From: Puffinus mauretanicus
Taxonomy: Eukaryota; Chordata; Aves; Procellariiformes; Procellariidae
NCBI GenBank assembly: GCA_023333565.1
Contig: JAJKFH010003504.1
Coordinates: 4,364,005-4,428,004, forward strand
Direction of reading: 5' to 3'
Length of the DNA: 64,000 nucleotides
Under the pieces are notes generated by a model that saw only the letters and a list, made by a program, of their open reading frames with translations, had not been told where the DNA came from and ran no database searches. Numbering within the stretch: the stretch's first letter is position 1; each line of letters starts with the position of its first letter. A program made the translations under genes and the position numbers. Positions 60,765-64,000 of the stretch are shown here, piece after piece.

Positions 60765-61170
60765 GAGTAACACGGGGCAGGCAGGAGTGGGCTGGCGGGC
60801 AGGAGCCATCGGAGCTGTGCTCCGGTAATCCCTGCTGCCCTCTGGAGCCCCCCAGCCCAGGGCAGGGCTGCGGAGGGAGAGTTGTGGGTGCGGATGGGGC
60901 GGGCGAGGGGTCCATGCCTCAGCACGTGTTGTCCTCCCCTGCGGCGGGGAGAGCTGAGAAACGCTGCCCGCTGTGTCGTTCCTCCTGGGCTGCGGCACTG
61001 CGTGGGAAACGCGGCGTGATGGGACCGGCATAGTGCCTGGCTCCAGCACAAAGCTCCCTGGGCCTACGCGTGGACGAAGAGCAGCAGAGGGAGAGCAGCA
61101 GTACAAGAAGGATGCAAAGGGGAGAGAGGGCACGATGGGGAGATGGGGAACGGTCCCGGTGAATGCACGG
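60765..61170. promoter_or_regulatory. Small CpG-rich segment, possible CpG island
   Basis: By eye there are about 27 CpG in about 400 bases, far more than in the neighbouring AT-rich DNA, and GC content is high. It includes a GC box GGGGCGGGC (60896-60904) and an E-box CACGTG (60923-60928). It does not belong to either neighbouring CR1. Such segments in birds often mark promoters or enhancers. A minus-strand open frame (61133-60756, 125 codons, Pro/Arg/Ser-rich) is probably a by-product of high GC. No start site or splice donor can be proven. Confidence 0.45.
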
Positions 61171-61195
61171 TGTGAGCCTTTAATCCTACCTGAAT

Positions 61196-62359
61196 CATAG
61201 AATCATAGAATCATTAAGGTTGGAAAAGACCTCTAAGATCATCGAGTCCAACCATCAACCCAACACCACCATGCCCTCTACACCGTGTCCCTAAGTGCCT
61301 CATCTACACGTCTTTTAAATACTTCCAGGGATAGGGACTCCACCACTTCCCTGGGCAGCCTCTTCCAAGACCTGACCACCCTTTCACTAAAGAAATTTCT
61401 CCTAATGTCCAGTTTAAACCTCCCTTGGTGCAACTTGAGGCCATTTCCTCTCGTCCTATCGCTTGTTACTTGGGAGAAGAGACCAACCCCCACCTCGCTA
61501 CAACCTCCTTTCAGGGAGTTGTAGAGCACGATGAGGTCTCCCCTCAGCCTCCTCTTCTCCAGACTAAACAACCCCAGTTCCCTCAGCCGCTCCTCATCAG
61601 ACTTGTGCTCCAGGCCCTTCACCAGCTTCGTTGCCCTTCTCTGGACACGCTCCAGCACCTCCATGTCCTTCCTGTAGTGAGGGGCCCAAAACTGAACACA
61701 GTATTCGAGGTGCGGCCTCACCAGTGCCGAGTACAGGGGCACGGTCACCTCCCTGCTCCTGCTGGCCACACCATTTCTGATACAGGCCAGGATGCCATTG
61801 GCCTTCTTGGCCACCTGGGCACACTGCCGGCTCATGTTCAGCTGGCTGTCAACCAGCACCCCCAGGTCCTTTTCCTCTGGGCAGCTTTCCAGCCACTCTT
61901 CCCCAAGCCTGTAGCGTTGCCTGGGGTTGTTGTGGCCGAAGTGCAGGACCCGGCACTTGGCCTTGTTGAACCTCATACAGTTGGCCTCAGCCCATCGATC
62001 CAGCCTGTCCAGGTCCCTCTGCAGAGCCTTCCTACCCTCGAGCAGATCAACACTCCCGCCCAGCTCGCTGTCATCTGCAAACTTACTGAGGGAGCACTCG
62101 ATCCCCTCGTCCAGATCGTTGATAAAGATATTGAACAGGACCGGTCCCAGTACTGGGCCCTGGGGAACACCGCTCGTGACCGGCCACCAACTGGATTTAA
62201 CTCCGTTGACCACAACTCTCTGGGCTCGGCCGTCCAGCCAGTTTTTTACCCAGCGAAGAGTACGCCTGTCCAAGCCGTGAGCTGCCAGCTTCTCTAGGAG
62301 AATGCTGTGGGAGACAGTGTCAAAGGCTTTACTGAAGTCCAGGTAGACCACATCCACAG
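61196..62359 (-). mobile_element. Young CR1 LINE, 5'-truncated, with 7-bp target duplication
   Basis: On the plus strand it begins exactly with two CATAGAAT octamers and the young-group block CATTAAGGTTGGAAAAGACC, and ends near CATCCACAG, which is 5' truncation just before RT motif A. It is flanked by CCTGAAT at 61189-61195 and 62360-62366, read as a target-site duplication. The clean tail, matching flanks and unbroken frame suggest one of the youngest insertions in the window. Confidence 0.95.
61278..62357 (-). pseudogene. CR1 ORF2 fragment, 359-codon unbroken RT frame
   Basis: The frame starts at a GTG codon that is an internal valine of ORF2, so the initiator is not genuine. It has motif A DFSKAFD (residues 7-13), SGVPQG (62-67) and catalytic FADD (93-96, at 62081-62070). 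The thumb-like region and the whole C-terminal part follow, to the natural stop, with no frameshift or stop. The N-terminal fingers of the RT, the endonuclease and ORF1 are absent. The catalytic aspartates are present, but the fold is incomplete and no promoter is attached, so activity is unlikely. It is the best preserved ORF2 segment here. Confidence 0.93.
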
Positions 62360-62366
62360 CCTGAAT

Positions 62367-64000
62367 GAAACATGAGGCTGGCTAGCAGCAAGCATAGCTA
62401 GAAACAGCATTCCTTATCCTCATACAAAGCTAGTAGACTAACTTTCCTTTGCTGACTTGATTCTTTACTTTAGCCAGACTCTTTCTTTTGGGTAGCTACC
62501 GCATATTTTTCTTCCTGTGTCTTTGTCTCTGTGCCTCTTGTAACCTCTTTGCCAGAGGAATTGATAGAAGTGCCTTGTGCTGTTCATGCCTGCTCTACTT
62601 TTAAATGATTTTCTGAATTCTCGGAGCAAAATTATGGTGTGTTCAGAGCTACATACAAAGTGTCCAGGTGTCAAGGGATTTAAGGATTTGAAAATCTATG
62701 GGCTACCTCAAAGATAATCCTTTGAATATTAAAAAGCAGAAAACCTGCCAGACCATTTTGCATAACACGCTATATAATCTGTGAAGTAATTCCAAGGTGC
62801 CTGTTACCATGGCACCTCTTGGAAAAGCTTAGTAATATTAACAGAAAAACAGTGGTGGTGGGTTAAAACAAGAATTGCAGCTCCAGGCTCAGGGACACAG
62901 TTGCTGTACCTCAGCTGGCCGTGTACTGAAGTGCACATGGCTGTGATTATTTTCTTGCTCCATCACAAATTGATGTTAAAACTCATCATCTTAAACCTCT
63001 TGCACTGAGGTATTAATTTGATCTTGCTTCATAACTAAAACCCAGCCACCGACAGTTGTGCTGCTTGACTGGGGCTCACAGTGGTCCCTCAAACCTTGGT
63101 GACTTGTCTGTGTCTTTGCAGTGGATCTGAATTCCCACTGGAGCTCCCTTTGTGGCTTGGGTAACTCCCAAGAGGTGGGATTCAGCTGACTGAGTGTAAG
63201 TGTCTGCTTCTGAGCTGCTCCCCTTCCATTTATTAAGAATGGAGAGAAATTGGCTCCTCTGAGTATGGTATATCTAATTCTAAAGTAAATCTTTAAAATA
63301 AGCCAACTGAAATGTATCCTAAGCCCAATTTTTCCTCCACTGGCTATAGAGGAAACCTTGAATCATAAGCTCTGTTAGTGTAGGCAACCATATTATAGAC
63401 GTTTCCACAACTCCATTAACAAGATGGAGGCTTTCAGTGTAATTTGAGGTGCTCTAGGGACCTGAGACAGCTGCATGGGGTTGGCAGGGATGACATGAGG
63501 CTGGTAGGAGACACATGTCTTTCAAGAGTGGCAGCTGGAAGCCAGGTTGCAAAGAGTGTCTCAAATGGCACTAAATGCTGATTGCTGGAAACTAAATAGG
63601 GTCCTTTGGGTGGGGTACAGTTCCAGACTAAGACATTTAAAGTTAGGTAAGTGTCTGCATGTGAACTCGGTCTCTAAGCGCCTGGGATGAATCATAAGAG
63701 CTCACCTCAGCTGCTCATACATAGCTATGCAGTACCATTTGAGATGTCCCACTGTTCCCACCTGGCTTCCAGCTGCTGTTCCAGAAATATGTAAATGCTG
63801 CATCGTATCAGTATCTCAGAGACCCTAGGGTGTATCAAGTAGCAGAGGACATCCTGATGAACTGAACCCCAGCCCTAGACAATGCAGTCAGTGGATCTCA
63901 GAGAGTAAATCGTTTCACCTCAAAGCAGACACCCAGTAGCTGGCCAGCTGAATCACTCTTCATGGGCTGTTGACTGTGGAATCACTCTCCATTGATGTCA
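62367..64000. other. Unique non-coding DNA, no gene supported
   Basis: No repeat family or coding exon is recognised. The open frame at 62674-62465 (minus, 69 codons) is unassigned. Confidence 0.5.

Noticed and set aside
61425..62297. 290-codon plus-strand open frame
   Set aside because: Antisense of the CR1 ORF2 frame at 62357-61278. Its length reflects the codon pattern of the sense frame.
1..64000. A novel multi-gene system such as a defence or biosynthetic cluster
   Set aside because: No set of adjacent intact genes exists. Every recognisable coding remnant belongs to CR1 or an endogenous retrovirus.

Overview
The window reads as repeat-bearing non-coding DNA from a bird. The main evidence is at least ten fragments of CR1, the dominant avian LINE. 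They carry the CR1 reverse-transcriptase motifs (DFSKAFD, SGVPQG, FADD) and the diagnostic 3' tail of ATTCTATR octamers. The endogenous retrovirus LTRs are also of an avian type. The CR1 and LTR types suggest a neognath bird, probably not a chicken-like one, but the species cannot be read from this sequence. No host protein-coding gene, tRNA, rRNA or CRISPR array could be supported. The open frames that look coding belong to CR1 or to the retrovirus; the others are short and have no recognisable family.

Layout. 1-5.6 kb: unique DNA with one young CR1 tail (3003-3391) flanked by a 7-bp direct repeat. 5.6-8.2 kb: a minus-strand endogenous retrovirus fragment, LTR-gag-protease, truncated inside the protease. 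8.2-15.2 kb: mostly unique, AT-rich DNA. 15.2-18.3 kb: a cluster of CR1 fragments of several ages plus a possible decayed LTR. 20.9-24.4 kb: an old minus-strand CR1 (endonuclease plus RT), split by two younger CR1 insertions, one in each orientation. 27.7-28.2 kb: another young CR1. 32.7-33.4 kb: a solo LTR with a 5-bp target duplication. 38.9-39.5 kb: an old internal CR1 piece. 39.5-52.7 kb: about 13 kb with no repeat I can recognise. 52.7-53.3 kb: a solo LTR of the same family as the 7.6-8.2 kb LTR, in the opposite orientation. 59.5-62.4 kb: two CR1 elements arranged tail to tail around a small CpG-rich segment. The second has an unbroken 359-codon reverse-transcriptase frame and a 7-bp target duplication.

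How the parts relate. The CR1 copies fall into at least three tail types. One is a young group (3003, 20899, 23814, 27671, 61196). Another has the GATCTAGTG tail block (10290, 15919, 59530). A third ends in ATTCT pentamers (15232). The nesting at 20.9-24.4 kb gives an age order: old minus-strand CR1 first, young group later. All copies are 5'-truncated or frame-broken, so none appears able to move by itself. The CpG-rich block at 60.8-61.2 kb, with a GC box and an E-box, is the best candidate for host regulatory function. I found no evidence of an undescribed multi-gene system.
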